Below, piece by piece: positions 8,441 to 17,546 of a stretch of 64,000 bases of DNA. This DNA comes from Chitinophagaceae bacterium (GTDB lineage: Bacteria; Bacteroidota; Bacteroidia; Chitinophagales; Chitinophagaceae): the NCBI GenBank assembly GCA_019638475.1, contig JAHBTR010000001.1, positions 1-64,000 on the forward strand. The letters are read 5' to 3'. Each line of letters starts with the position of its first letter. Position 1 is the first letter of the stretch. The notes under the pieces were generated by a model that made no database searches, had not been told where the DNA came from, and worked only from the letters and a program-made list of their open reading frames with translations. The translations under genes were made by a program, and so were the position numbers.

Positions 8441-9571
8441 TTAAAATTCTAATTCGCCCATTTTATCTGTAGAAAAAATAGAAGCCATTTGGTTAATAGC
8501 ATAAATACCTCTGTTATATTTATTGCCAATGGCTATAATTGTTGCAGTATCCTGTATCAATCTTGTCAATAAACTATTGTTGCCATGCCACCAACCTCCA
8601 TGATATACTACTGTATCTGTACCATCAATATATAATCTCCAGCCTAAACCATAATTTTTATTTCCTTCTTTTTCAAAACTATAAGGTGTAAATGCTTTTT
8701 GTATGGTACTTGCTTTAATAAAATGATTATTGTATAAAGCTTGGTCCCATAAAAGCAAATCTCTTACTGTGCTATACACATTTTTATCTCCATATACACA
8801 ATCAAAACTTTCTAACTGATAAGGCTTGTTATTGTATTGATAAGAAGGTATATAATGTGCAGTATCTTTTATGCTAAACACAAAACTGTTTTTCATGTTT
8901 AACGCATCAAAAATGGTTTCTTGTAAATAATCTGGGTAAGTTTTTTTAGTAATCTTTTCAATTATCAATGCTAATAAAACAAAATTGGTATTGCAATAAT
9001 GAAACCCTCTGTTGGGTAAGCTATATGCAGCAGGATGTTTTTGTAACATAAATTGTAGTACATCATTATTTGTTGCATACACATTTTTATTCCATGCAGT
9101 ATCCATAAAGTATAAATAATTGGGCAAGCCACTTCTATGTGTTAGCAAATGCTGAATAGTAATACCACTATAAGGAAATGAAGGAAAATATTTTTGTACA
9201 CTATCTTCTAATTGTAAAGCACCCTGCTCATATAATTTCAAAATAGCTATTGCTGTAAATGTTTTTGACACTGAAGCTATATGAATAGGAGTATTTTCAG
9301 TTAATACTTTTTTCTGCTCAAAATCTTTATAACCATTATAGTCTTCAAAAATGATTTCTCCATTTTTAGCTACTAATACGCCACCACTAAAATTTCTTCC
9401 TAATAATGAATGATATATTTGAATAGCTTTTGTTCTATATGCTTGTTTCTCAGATTTGTTTAATTGTCTAAAATTATTTGTATAATCCTTGTTCTGTGTT
9501 TTTTCAGGTGGTTGTTCTTTGCAACCAATCAATAATATTAAATAAGTTATACAAAATAATATTCTAACCAT
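8441..9571 (-). CDS. Serine beta-lactamase-fold lipoprotein (class C / DD-peptidase like)
   Basis: A 376-residue penicillin-binding-fold hydrolase, anchored as a lipoprotein: ATG at 9571 gives MVRILFCITYLILLIGCKE with a lipobox ending in Cys. Catalytic motifs of the beta-lactamase/serine-hydrolase family are present: SVSK (nucleophile Ser and general-base Lys, in HIASVSKTF), YCN (Tyr-x-Asn motif, in FHYCNTNFVLLA) and HGG (Lys-Thr-Gly equivalent, in VVYHGGWWHG). Such proteins act as peptidases or esterases on cell-wall or D-amino-acid substrates; whether this one destroys beta-lactams cannot be told. Gene and serA are divergent, about 100 bases apart. Longer upstream TTG starts were rejected in favour of the lipoprotein start. 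Confidence 0.85.
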   Translation of the reverse strand: MVRILFCITYLILLIGCKEQPPEKTQNKDYTNNFRQLNKSEKQAYRTKAIQIYHSLLGRNFSGGVLVAKNGEIIFEDYNGYKDFEQKKVLTENTPIHIASVSKTFTAIAILKLYEQGALQLEDSVQKYFPSFPYSGITIQHLLTHRSGLPNYLYFMDTAWNKNVYATNNDVLQFMLQKHPAAYSLPNRGFHYCNTNFVLLALIIEKITKKTYPDYLQETIFDALNMKNSFVFSIKDTAHYIPSYQYNNKPYQLESFDCVYGDKNVYSTVRDLLLWDQALYNNHFIKASTIQKAFTPYSFEKEGNKNYGLGWRLYIDGTDTVVYHGGWWHGNNSLLTRLIQDTATIIAIGNKYNRGIYAINQMASIFSTDKMGELEF

Positions 9572-9670
9572 TGATAGAAATAGTGTAAATGTTGAAAGAT
9601 GTTGGCAAATATAGTTGTACAGTTTTATTACCAACCAACAAAATATTCTCAAAGTATTTATTTTTGCATT

Positions 9671-10909
9671 ATGAGCAAGAAGATACTTACAAGTTATCCT
9701 AAAGAGAAAATTAATATTCTTTTTTTAGAAAATATAAGCGATAAAGCCATACATCATTTTAAACAAAATGGATATACTAATGTAAAAAAAATAACAGGTG
9801 CTTTGACAGAAGATGAATTGATTAAAGCAATAAAAGATGTTCATTTATTAGGTATTCGTTCTAAAACCCACATTACTGAAAAAGTATTACAAGCTGCTCC
9901 AAAACTTCAGGCAATAGGTTGTTTTTGTATAGGTGTTAATCAGGTGCAATTAAAAGCAGCTATGCAAAAAGGTGTAGCAGTATTTAATGCTCCATATAGC
10001 AATACAAGAAGTGTGGCAGAGTTGGTAATAGGTTCTTCTATTATGCTTATCAGAAAAATTATTGATAAAAATAATGCAGCACATAATGGTATTTGGCAAA
10101 AAGATGCAAGAGGTAGTTATGAACTTCGTGGAAAAACTTTGGGAATTATTGGATATGGAAATATAGGTAGTCAAGTAAGTGTTTTAGCAGAAAGTTTGGG
10201 TATGAAAATTATATTTTATGATGTTGAAACCAAATTGCCTTTAGGAAATGCAGTAGCCTGTAAAAGTTTAAAAGAGTTAATAAGCCATGCAGATATTGTT
10301 TCTTTACATGTTCCAGAAACACCACAAACAAAAAAAATGATTAATAAGCATAGTTTAAAATTTTTCAAGAAAGGAGGTATATTAATTAACTATGCAAGAG
10401 GTGAAGTAGTTGATTTAGAAGCATTGGCAAAAGCACTGAAAGAACAACATTTAAGTGGTGCAGCTGTTGACGTTTTTCCTGTAGAGCCAGAAAAATTGGG
10501 TGATAGTTTTCAAAACTCTTTACAAGGATTAAACAATGTAATCTTAACACCACATATTGGTGGTAGCACAGAAGAAGCTCAACAAAATATAGGCGAAGAT
10601 GTAAGCAATAAACTATTTCAATTTTTGGAGCTTGGTGTTACTTATGGTTCACATACTGTACCTGCTTTAAGTTTGCCACCTTTAGAAACCACACATAGAA
10701 TTTTGCATATTCATAAAAATGTACCAGGAGTATTAAGTGCTATCAATGCTACTTTATCCAATCATGCTATTAATATTGTAGGGCAATATCTTAAAACCAA
10801 CAATGAAATAGGTTATGTGGTATTAGACATTGACAAAAAATTATCTGCTCAAGCCTTATCATTATTGAAGAATATTAAAGAAACCATTAAGGTAAGAATG
10901 TTGTACTAA
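9671..10909 (+). CDS. serA: D-3-phosphoglycerate dehydrogenase with ACT domain
   Basis: Oxidises 3-phosphoglycerate to 3-phosphohydroxypyruvate, first step of serine synthesis. The product is 412 residues, the length of the short (E. coli-like) SerA type: substrate domain, Rossmann domain with GYGNIG, catalytic Arg in ARGEVVD, Glu in VEPE, His in TPHIGGSTEEAQ, and a C-terminal ACT domain (about 335-412, VPGVLSAINATLSNHAINIV) that in relatives binds serine for feedback inhibition. ATG at 9671 is chosen because a TATTTTTG -7 box lies at 9659-9666, leaving an almost leaderless transcript. The stop codon is the first base group of a dispersed repeat. Confidence 0.95.
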   Translation: MSKKILTSYPKEKINILFLENISDKAIHHFKQNGYTNVKKITGALTEDELIKAIKDVHLLGIRSKTHITEKVLQAAPKLQAIGCFCIGVNQVQLKAAMQKGVAVFNAPYSNTRSVAELVIGSSIMLIRKIIDKNNAAHNGIWQKDARGSYELRGKTLGIIGYGNIGSQVSVLAESLGMKIIFYDVETKLPLGNAVACKSLKELISHADIVSLHVPETPQTKKMINKHSLKFFKKGGILINYARGEVVDLEALAKALKEQHLSGAAVDVFPVEPEKLGDSFQNSLQGLNNVILTPHIGGSTEEAQQNIGEDVSNKLFQFLELGVTYGSHTVPALSLPPLETTHRILHIHKNVPGVLSAINATLSNHAINIVGQYLKTNNEIGYVVLDIDKKLSAQALSLLKNIKETIKVRMLY

Positions 10910-11015
10910 TACCGAAAACATATTTGTAATAGACCAATTTCATTGGTCTAAACAACTATTGCATCGGCATTATACGAAAAAAGAGTGGTCTATTTTAGGA
11001 ATCAAATTCGTATTA
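10907..11015 (+). repeat. Dispersed repeat family R1, copy A
   Basis: Begins with the TAA of the serA stop (TAATACCGAAAACATATTT) and ends AATCAAATTCGTATTA. The two ends are an imperfect inverted repeat (TAATACCGAA versus TAATACGAA). It contains a perfect 9-bp hairpin TAGACCAAT / ATTGGTCTA (10930-10950) that may also terminate serA. Homologous blocks are shared with copy B at 58338-58416: the left end, CAATTTC(A/G)TTGGT, CGAAAAAAGAG and the right end. Confidence 0.6.
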
Positions 11016-11082
11016 ATTCTTTTGTTCAAAATAATCTTCAATCTTGTAATCATATATCTTTGTTACATAAATTGCTAATTAT

Positions 11083-11859
11083 TTGAATCATCAATTATCC
11101 AATATTAAAGTTTTAGTAGCAGAAGATAATGAAGTGAATAACATTCTTATCAGACGTATGCTACAACATTTAGGCATTGCTTATGATATAGCTCTTACAG
11201 GCAATGAAGTTCTTCAACTAATAAGCAATAATGATTATGATGCTGTATTGATGGATATACAAATGCCTGATAAAAATGGAATTGAAGCCACTATTGAAAT
11301 AAGAAATTTACCCTCTGATACAATAAAAAATATTCCTGTTATTGCATTAACTGCCAATAGTTTAAAAGGGGAGGAGCAAAAATATATAGCAGCAGGCATG
11401 AATGGTTATTTAACCAAACCTTTTAAAGAAAATGAATTAGAAGAAATATTGGTTAAAGTAGTTATTGAAAAAAATAATTTGTTTGTAACAAAGTTACATA
11501 CTGCTCAAACCTCATCTCCAAAACTGTATGATTTAGCTTTAATAGCCGATTTGGCTCAGGGCAATGAAGACTTTATAAAAAATTTATCTCAAATATTTAT
11601 TGACACTATTCCTGCCACAAGTAAAGAATTATTGCATGAAGTAGAAAATAAAAATTGGGAACAAGCTGGAAAAATTGCACATAAATTAAAAAGCACTATT
11701 GATACAATGCGAATTGCTGAAATAAAAGAAGATGTAAGAGTAATAGAAGCCAATGGAAAAACAGCCACCAATGTTTTAATGATGCCAATACTTGCACAAA
11801 AAATAGATAGGGTTATTAATACTGTAGCAATGCAGCTAAAAGAAGAATTTAATTTGTAA
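11083..11859 (+). CDS. Response-regulator receiver plus Hpt domain protein (TTG start)
   Basis: A 258-residue two-domain signalling protein. Residues 8-125 are a receiver domain (VAEDNEVNN with acidic pocket E14-D15, phospho-acceptor D58 in AVLMDIQMPDKNG, conserved T in IALTAN, K in YLTKPF). Residues about 150-250 are a histidine phosphotransfer domain with H200 in AGKIAHKLKSTIDTM. REC-Hpt is the normal tail of a hybrid sensor kinase, but here it stands alone, so it probably relays phosphate from another kinase. In frame there is no ATG before the receiver domain and a stop codon lies 15 bases upstream, so TTG at 11083 is the likely start. A TATCTTTG box lies just upstream. Confidence 0.85.
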   Translation: MNHQLSNIKVLVAEDNEVNNILIRRMLQHLGIAYDIALTGNEVLQLISNNDYDAVLMDIQMPDKNGIEATIEIRNLPSDTIKNIPVIALTANSLKGEEQKYIAAGMNGYLTKPFKENELEEILVKVVIEKNNLFVTKLHTAQTSSPKLYDLALIADLAQGNEDFIKNLSQIFIDTIPATSKELLHEVENKNWEQAGKIAHKLKSTIDTMRIAEIKEDVRVIEANGKTATNVLMMPILAQKIDRVINTVAMQLKEEFNL

Positions 11860-11880
11860 GGATTATCAGCAACTCTATAC

Positions 11881-11990
11881 TAATACATAAGTAGATAAAA
11901 TTCCCAAAGCATATTTGTAACAGACCAAACTTTTGTTTTGCAAGAAATTTAGTCTATAAAAATAAATGTAATAGACTGGTTATTAAAAGA
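11881..11990 (+). repeat. Dispersed repeat family R1, degenerate copy C
   Basis: Starts TAATAC and contains AAAGCATATTTGTAACAGACCAAAC, matching the left half of copy A (AAACATATTTGTAATAGACCAAT). The right half has drifted (GTAATAGACTGGTTATTAAAAG). It lies in the gap between two converging genes and no coding signal is seen in it. Confidence 0.4.
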
Positions 11991-12040
11991 ATAAACGATA
12001 GTATATAATAAATAATAAACAACTGAAATTGCCTTGAAAA

Positions 12041-12976
12041 CTATCCTTCTTGCAAAAATTTTATGTTACGCATAATACCTTTGTATTTGCTTCTTTTAAG
12101 TGGCGAATTTTTAAATATTTTTCTAAAAGTTTCTTCACTCATTTCTTCCCACTGTTTGGTTGTTAAATTTAAAATTTCAGGAATAGGTGTAAAGCCTGTT
12201 TCTTCTGTTGCTTTACTAAATCTATTCCAAGGGCAAACATCTTGACATATATCACAACCAAACATCCAGTTGTCAAATTTTCCCTTAGCACTTTCTTCTA
12301 TTAGTGCATCTTTCAATTCTATAGTATAATAGCTAATACACTTACTTGCATTAATAACTTTATTGGGTTGTATAGCATCTGTAGGGCAGCTATCTATACA
12401 TTTTGTACAACTGCCACAAAAATCTTTTGCAAATGGATTGTCATAAGCTAAAGCAATATCTACAATAAGTGTTGCTATAAAATTGAATGAACCAGATTGA
12501 CGAGTAATTAAAATACCATTTTTGCCTACCCATCCTAAACCACTTTTTACAGCCCAAGTTTTTTCTAATACTGGGGCACTATCTACAAATCCACGACCAT
12601 TAATTGTTCCAATATGTTCATTCAAATCTGCCAATAATTCTTTTAGCTTATCTTTTATTACAAAATGATAATCTATACCATAAGCATATTTAGAAATTTT
12701 AGGAATATTTTTTTCTTGTTTTTCTTTTGGGTAATAATTCATTAAAAGTGTTATGACACTTTTTGCATCTGGCACTAATTGTTGAGGGTCTGTTCTAAGG
12801 TCAAAATAATTTTCCATGTATTGCATACTGCCATGCATTCCTTTAGAAAGCCATTGCTCTAAGCGTTTGGCATCTTCAGATAAAAATACTGCTTTAGCAA
12901 TACCACAATAAGTAAAACCTAATTGAGCAGCTTTTTGTTTAATGTATTGACTATATGTAGCTGAATTGTCTATGAT
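12041..12976 (-). CDS. queG: Epoxyqueuosine reductase (non-canonical start codon)
   Basis: Last step of queuosine synthesis: reduces epoxyqueuosine in tRNA using cobalamin and two 4Fe-4S clusters. Seen: both ferredoxin-like clusters ([17 protein letters not shown] and [11 protein letters not shown]), the RHG-type [18 protein letters not shown] region, [11 protein letters not shown] and the C-terminal PLKRSKYKG. The first in-frame ATG (12838) would remove the conserved opening helix, whose codons continue upstream and read [19 protein letters not shown]. No ATG, GTG or TTG exists in that frame between 12838 and the stop codon at 13019-13021. ATC at 12976 or the neighbouring ATA or ATT (12997) would give about 311 residues, the family length. 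The start given is therefore tentative. The 5' end abuts or overlaps the LD-carboxypeptidase gene, so translation may be coupled. Confidence 0.85.
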   Translation of the reverse strand: MIDNSATYSQYIKQKAAQLGFTYCGIAKAVFLSEDAKRLEQWLSKGMHGSMQYMENYFDLRTDPQQLVPDAKSVITLLMNYYPKEKQEKNIPKISKYAYGIDYHFVIKDKLKELLADLNEHIGTINGRGFVDSAPVLEKTWAVKSGLGWVGKNGILITRQSGSFNFIATLIVDIALAYDNPFAKDFCGSCTKCIDSCPTDAIQPNKVINASKCISYYTIELKDALIEESAKGKFDNWMFGCDICQDVCPWNRFSKATEETGFTPIPEILNLTTKQWEEMSEETFRKIFKNSPLKRSKYKGIMRNIKFLQEG

Positions 12977-12987
12977 ACTTTTTTTGA

Positions 12988-13908
12988 TTATCTTAATGTA
13001 CTTTCTTTCAAGGTTACTTTATTTTTTTGAACAGTTAATGTATGTTCTACACCTACTTTTAATGCTACATTTTCTGTAACATGACCAACAGGAAAATCAT
13101 AACAAATAGGATAATGATAATCTTTTACATGATGATGAATAATGTTATACACAGTAGCACCAAAAGGAGATGTTGTATCTTTTAATTCAGCAAATTTACC
13201 AATAATTAAACCTTTCAAATTGTTTAACATACCTGCACGTTTTAGTTGAACAAACATTCTATCAATATTGTATAAATATTCGCCAACATCTTCTATAAAC
13301 AATATTTTATTAGCTGTTTGATAGGCAGATTTGCTACCAATTAAATGTGCTATCAATGCAAGATTTCCACCAATTAATTCTCCTGTTGCTGTACCTAAAT
13401 GATTAAGTTGATGAGCATTGCAAGTATATGTATTATTAGCACCTGTTAATGCTTTTTTAATAGATAAAATATATTCATTTTTAAAACCTTCATCATTAAA
13501 TGCAGCAGCCATAGATGAATGTAGTGTAGCTATTTTATATTGTCTATTTATATGAGCATGAAAAACAGTTATATCGCTAAAGCCAATAATCCATTTAGGA
13601 TTTTTTTTAAATTTTGAAAAATTAATATCATCTATTATTCTGCTTACACCATAACCACCACGAGCACATAAAATAGCTTTAATATTTTCGTCATTTAACA
13701 TAGTTTGAAAATCATCTAATCGTTCTTTATCTGTACCAGAAAAATAATTTTTTTGTTTGCCTTGTAAAGTTTTTCCAATTACTACATTAAACCCCCAAGA
13801 TTCTAATGTTTGAATACAAGTAGTGGCTTTTTTTATAGGCATATAACCAGCAGGACAAAGTAAGCCTAAAGTATTGCCCTTTTTTAAGTATGGTGGAATA
13901 ATAATCAT
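12988..13908 (-). CDS. ldcA: LD-carboxypeptidase (peptidase family S66)
   Basis: Removes the terminal D-alanine from murein tetrapeptides during cell-wall recycling. The 306-residue length matches family S66. Seen: opening [28 protein letters not shown] (82-95), nucleophile S111 in IIGFSDIT, the Glu region [16 protein letters not shown], and the catalytic His in [13 protein letters not shown]. No signal peptide, so cytosolic. Upstream partner of queG; the two probably form one transcript. Confidence 0.9.
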   Translation of the reverse strand: MIIIPPYLKKGNTLGLLCPAGYMPIKKATTCIQTLESWGFNVVIGKTLQGKQKNYFSGTDKERLDDFQTMLNDENIKAILCARGGYGVSRIIDDINFSKFKKNPKWIIGFSDITVFHAHINRQYKIATLHSSMAAAFNDEGFKNEYILSIKKALTGANNTYTCNAHQLNHLGTATGELIGGNLALIAHLIGSKSAYQTANKILFIEDVGEYLYNIDRMFVQLKRAGMLNNLKGLIIGKFAELKDTTSPFGATVYNIIHHHVKDYHYPICYDFPVGHVTENVALKVGVEHTLTVQKNKVTLKESTLR

Positions 13909-14092
13909 ACAGCAATATTACTAAAAGCTACTAATATGCAATAGATACTTTTACTAAAAAATAAACTGCATAAGAGTTTTACACCAAATGTTAAATACAA
14001 CTATTTTTGTTGATGAATTATGCAACTTTAATGTAAAGTTGATAATAATTTAAACTGAAAATTGATTATATCTAAAGTATAAAAAAAGTAAC

Positions 14093-15043
14093 ATGAAAGA
14101 TAGAATTTTAGTGATTGGTGCAAGTGGTCAAATAGGTGTAGAGCTAACATTGGCACTAAGAAAAATATATGGTAATAACAATGTTATAGCATCTGATTTG
14201 CGTGAGCAAAATCCTTTATTAGAAGGTACAGGACCTTATGTAAGTTTAGATGTAATGAATAGCGAAATGCTGCATGTACAAGTTATTAGACAAAATATAA
14301 CACAGATTTATTTATTAGCTGCTATATTAAGTGCAACAGGCGAAAAAAATCCAAATCTTGCATGGCACTTAAATATGCAGGGCTTATTAAATGTGTTGGA
14401 TATAGCAAGAGAAGAAAATATTAAAAAAATTTATTGGCCCAGTAGTATTGCAGTTTTTGGACCTACAAGCCCTAAACAAAATTGTCCTCAGCAAACCATT
14501 ATTGAACCTATTACTGTTTATGGTATTAGTAAATATGCAGGAGAGTTTTGGTGCAATTATTATCACAAACGTTATGATGTAGATATTAGAAGTTTAAGAT
14601 ACCCAGGATTAATTAGTTATAAAAGTGCACCTGGTGGAGGTACTACAGATTATGCAGTAGAAATTTATCACGAAGCATTAGAAAATAAAAAGTATGAATG
14701 TTTTTTAAATGAAGATACTTATTTGCCTATGATGTATATGCCAGATGCAATAAGAGCAACCATAGAATTAATGGAAGCTCCCAAATCATCTATCAATATA
14801 AGAACCTCTTACAATATTGCAGGCATGACTTTTTCGCCAAAAGAAATTGCCAATTCTATTCAAAAACATTTGCCAGATTTTTCTATTGCTTATAAACCAG
14901 ATTATAGACAGCAAATAGCAGAAAGTTGGCCCCAAAGCATAGATGATAGCATAGCAAATACTGATTGGGGTTGGAAACCTCAATTTAATTTGGAAAAAAT
15001 GACTGCCGATATGCTGCTAAACTTACAAGCCAACAACAAATAA
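14093..15043 (+). CDS. tdh: L-threonine 3-dehydrogenase, short-chain (epimerase-like) type
   Basis: A 316-residue NAD-dependent extended SDR enzyme. GASGQIG near the N-terminus binds NAD, the SSIAVFG strand carries the active-site Ser region, and YGISK supplies the catalytic Tyr and Lys. The overall pattern (GTGPYVSLDVMN, YPGLISYKSAPGGGTTDYAVEIYHEAL, LPMMYMPDAIRATIELM) is that of the Bacteroidota threonine dehydrogenase, which turns threonine into 2-amino-3-ketobutyrate, rather than a sugar epimerase. Converges with a tiny minus-strand gene ten bases downstream. Confidence 0.85.
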   Translation: MKDRILVIGASGQIGVELTLALRKIYGNNNVIASDLREQNPLLEGTGPYVSLDVMNSEMLHVQVIRQNITQIYLLAAILSATGEKNPNLAWHLNMQGLLNVLDIAREENIKKIYWPSSIAVFGPTSPKQNCPQQTIIEPITVYGISKYAGEFWCNYYHKRYDVDIRSLRYPGLISYKSAPGGGTTDYAVEIYHEALENKKYECFLNEDTYLPMMYMPDAIRATIELMEAPKSSINIRTSYNIAGMTFSPKEIANSIQKHLPDFSIAYKPDYRQQIAESWPQSIDDSIANTDWGWKPQFNLEKMTADMLLNLQANNK

Positions 15044-15053
15044 TCATCTACTA

Positions 15054-15197
15054 TTATCTCTTATAACTGGGCAAAAAGAAAACAAAAAATCCAACAAATA
15101 ATGTAAGTGTTGCAGGCAACCAATTACCATGTTGTAACTGGCTTATGCCATAAAATCCAATGAATCCTAAAAATCCAAGAGGCCATAGCTTTCTCAT
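15054..15197 (-). CDS. Small hydrophobic protein, 47 residues
   Basis: An unrecognised short gene: ATG at 15197, TAA at 15056-15054. The product begins MRKLWPLGFLGFIGFYGI, has a basic start, two hydrophobic stretches (about 5-18 and 28-43) joined by a polar turn QLQHGNW, and ends PSYKR. This is the shape of a two-helix small membrane protein. It overlaps no other gene and converges with tdh. Function unknown. Confidence 0.5.
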   Translation of the reverse strand: MRKLWPLGFLGFIGFYGISQLQHGNWLPATLTLFVGFFVFFLPSYKR

Positions 15198-15432
15198 ATA
15201 GGTACGATTTTTGGGTTAAAAAAATTCATTAAAACTGCAAGAACATTCTTGATTGCCGTAAACTTAGTATATTAAGTTGAATTAAACAAGAAAAAACACC
15301 TTTATTTTTATACACTACTCTAAAAATAGATTACATTAAAAATCCTTCACTAAATATAAACCTTAAACTTTCCTTAGGTTTTAGCTTTTATATGTTATTT
15401 CGCCTTACTTCGTAATAGAAATTCGACCAATT

Positions 15433-16116
15433 ATGAATATCCTTTTATTAGAAGATGACTTTAAGTTGTCTTCAGAAATTTGTATCTTCTTAAAAACTAA
15501 TGGGTATAACTGTAAAGCAGTATATGATGGATTATTATTTTTTAAAGAAATAAAATTAGAGCAATATGATTTGTATATTTTAGATATTAATGTGCCCTCT
15601 TTAAATGGATTAGAAGTTTGTAAAACCATCAGGCAAACAGAAAATAAAATTCCTATTTTAATGCTTACTGCTTATAGTGATGTAGATGATAAAGTACAAG
15701 CATTAGAATATGGGGCAGATGATTATTTAGTAAAGCCTTTTCACACCAATGAATTATTAGCAAGAATAAAAGCATTGCTCAGAAGAAGCACCACACCACA
15801 AATAGTTAATGAAATTATTTATACAATAGATGACTTAGAAATAAGAGCCAATGAAATGAAAGTAAGTAGAGCTGGTAAAGAAATTTTGCTTACACCAAAA
15901 GAATACAAGCTATTAGAACTATTGGCTATGGCAAAAGGAAGAGTTATTTCTAAACAAACTATTTCAGAAAAAGTTTGGGACATTCATTTTGAAACAAGTA
16001 CAAATACTATAGAGGTTTTTATTAGTTTATTAAGAAGTAAAATTGATAAGGGCTTTGATACGCCATTAATTCATACAAGACCAGGCTATGGTTATTATTT
16101 AAAAGAAGTAAAATAA
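15433..16116 (+). CDS. OmpR-family response regulator of the metal-efflux locus
   Basis: A 227-residue DNA-binding regulator. Receiver domain 1-118 (acidic pocket E7-D8-D9, phosphorylation site D51 in LYILDINVPSLNG, KPFHTNELLARIKALLRR at its end), then a winged-helix OmpR-type domain (about 130-227, ILLTPKEYKLLELLA and HTRPGYGYYLK). Three bases before the sensor kinase gene and followed by the whole RND efflux set, so it very likely switches on that set in response to metal. Confidence 0.92.
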   Translation: MNILLLEDDFKLSSEICIFLKTNGYNCKAVYDGLLFFKEIKLEQYDLYILDINVPSLNGLEVCKTIRQTENKIPILMLTAYSDVDDKVQALEYGADDYLVKPFHTNELLARIKALLRRSTTPQIVNEIIYTIDDLEIRANEMKVSRAGKEILLTPKEYKLLELLAMAKGRVISKQTISEKVWDIHFETSTNTIEVFISLLRSKIDKGFDTPLIHTRPGYGYYLKEVK

Positions 16117-16119
16117 GCA

Positions 16120-17484
16120 ATGAATATTCAAAGAAGATTTGCATTTTATTTTAGCCTTATTTTTTCATTACTACTTGCAGTAGTAATGGTTTTGGTATAT
16201 TCTCTATTTGCCGATTTTAGACAAGATGAATTTGAACAACGACTTAAAGAAAAAGCTGCTACAACTTTAAATCTTTTAGTAGAAATTAAAAAAACAGATT
16301 ATCAATTACTAAAATTAATAGATAGAAATACTATCAATGAGTTGTATAATGAAAAAACGCTTGTATTTAATGATAGTATGGAATTAATATATAGCAGTTT
16401 AGATGATGCTCCATTATATTGGACTAAAGAAGAATTAGTAGAAATAAAACATAAAAAAACTATTTTTAAGAAAAGTGATAAGTACGATGTTTATTCATTG
16501 TTTTATGATACAGATGATAAAGATTATTTTATTATCATCTCTGCAGAAGATAAATATGGTATCAGAAAATTAGAATATCTTAAATATGTGTTGTTGTTTT
16601 CTTTTTTACTTGGCAGTAGTACTGTATGGTTTTTCTCATTCAGGCTAAGCAAAAAAACTTTTGCCCCACTAACTGATTTTAAAAATCAAATTTTTGCTAT
16701 AAATGATGCTAACCTGAATAATAGAATACAAATAAAAAATGATAAAAATGAAATAGGCTCTTTGGCTCATTCTTTTAATGATATGTTAGATAGAATACAA
16801 ATAGCTTATAATAGACAAAAGAATTTTACTGCCAATGCTTCGCATGAAATAAGAACCCCTATAACACGTATAGTAACACAAATAGAAAATTTAATACAAA
16901 ATCAAACTAATGAGCAGCATACAAAAAATTTAAAAAGTATAGCCGATGATGCTTATTTAATGTCTGATATTGTAGCATCATTATTATTGTTATCTAAAAT
17001 GGATAGCAAAGAACAACTTACTGAACTTAAAAAGATACGAATAGATGAACTTGTTTTTAATTGTGTAGATATTGTACAACAACAGTATGCAGATATGAAG
17101 TTTAATTTTGACATACAAAGTACAGATGATGATGTTTCTCTTGATATAAATGGAGATGAAACCTTACTTAGGGTAGCTTTTATAAATCTTATAAAAAATG
17201 CTTACTTATATTCAGATAATAAAACTGTTTCTTGTACTTTAAAGCCAAATCAACATCATATACAAGTTGCATTCAGCAATACAGGACTAACACCTAATGA
17301 ACAAGAATTGAAAAATGTGTTTACGCCATTTATAAGAGGTAGTAATACACAAAATAAACAGGGTAGTGGTTTAGGGCTAAGTATTGTTTATAGAATTATT
17401 ACTTATCATCATGCAGAAATAAATTATACTGTTCCAGAGCAAGGTATAAACACTATAACCATAACATTTCCTTTACATAATTAA
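16120..17484 (+). CDS. Sensor histidine kinase of the metal-efflux locus
   Basis: A 454-residue inner-membrane kinase. Two membrane segments (about 8-30 and 152-172) enclose a periplasmic sensor of about 120 residues; then HAMP (about 175-225), HisKA with H242 in NASHEIRTPITRI, and an HATPase with N box (FINLIKNAYLYS) and G box (GSGLGLSI). The architecture resembles CusS/CzcS-type kinases that pair with OmpR-type regulators. Same operon as the preceding regulator. Which metal it senses cannot be read from sequence. Confidence 0.92.
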   Translation: MNIQRRFAFYFSLIFSLLLAVVMVLVYSLFADFRQDEFEQRLKEKAATTLNLLVEIKKTDYQLLKLIDRNTINELYNEKTLVFNDSMELIYSSLDDAPLYWTKEELVEIKHKKTIFKKSDKYDVYSLFYDTDDKDYFIIISAEDKYGIRKLEYLKYVLLFSFLLGSSTVWFFSFRLSKKTFAPLTDFKNQIFAINDANLNNRIQIKNDKNEIGSLAHSFNDMLDRIQIAYNRQKNFTANASHEIRTPITRIVTQIENLIQNQTNEQHTKNLKSIADDAYLMSDIVASLLLLSKMDSKEQLTELKKIRIDELVFNCVDIVQQQYADMKFNFDIQSTDDDVSLDINGDETLLRVAFINLIKNAYLYSDNKTVSCTLKPNQHHIQVAFSNTGLTPNEQELKNVFTPFIRGSNTQNKQGSGLGLSIVYRIITYHHAEINYTVPEQGINTITITFPLHN

Positions 17485-17546
17485 GCAAATCATAAGCCTT
17501 ATATTAAGTTAATCTTAATAACAAACTTTCACTTTTGTATATTAAT

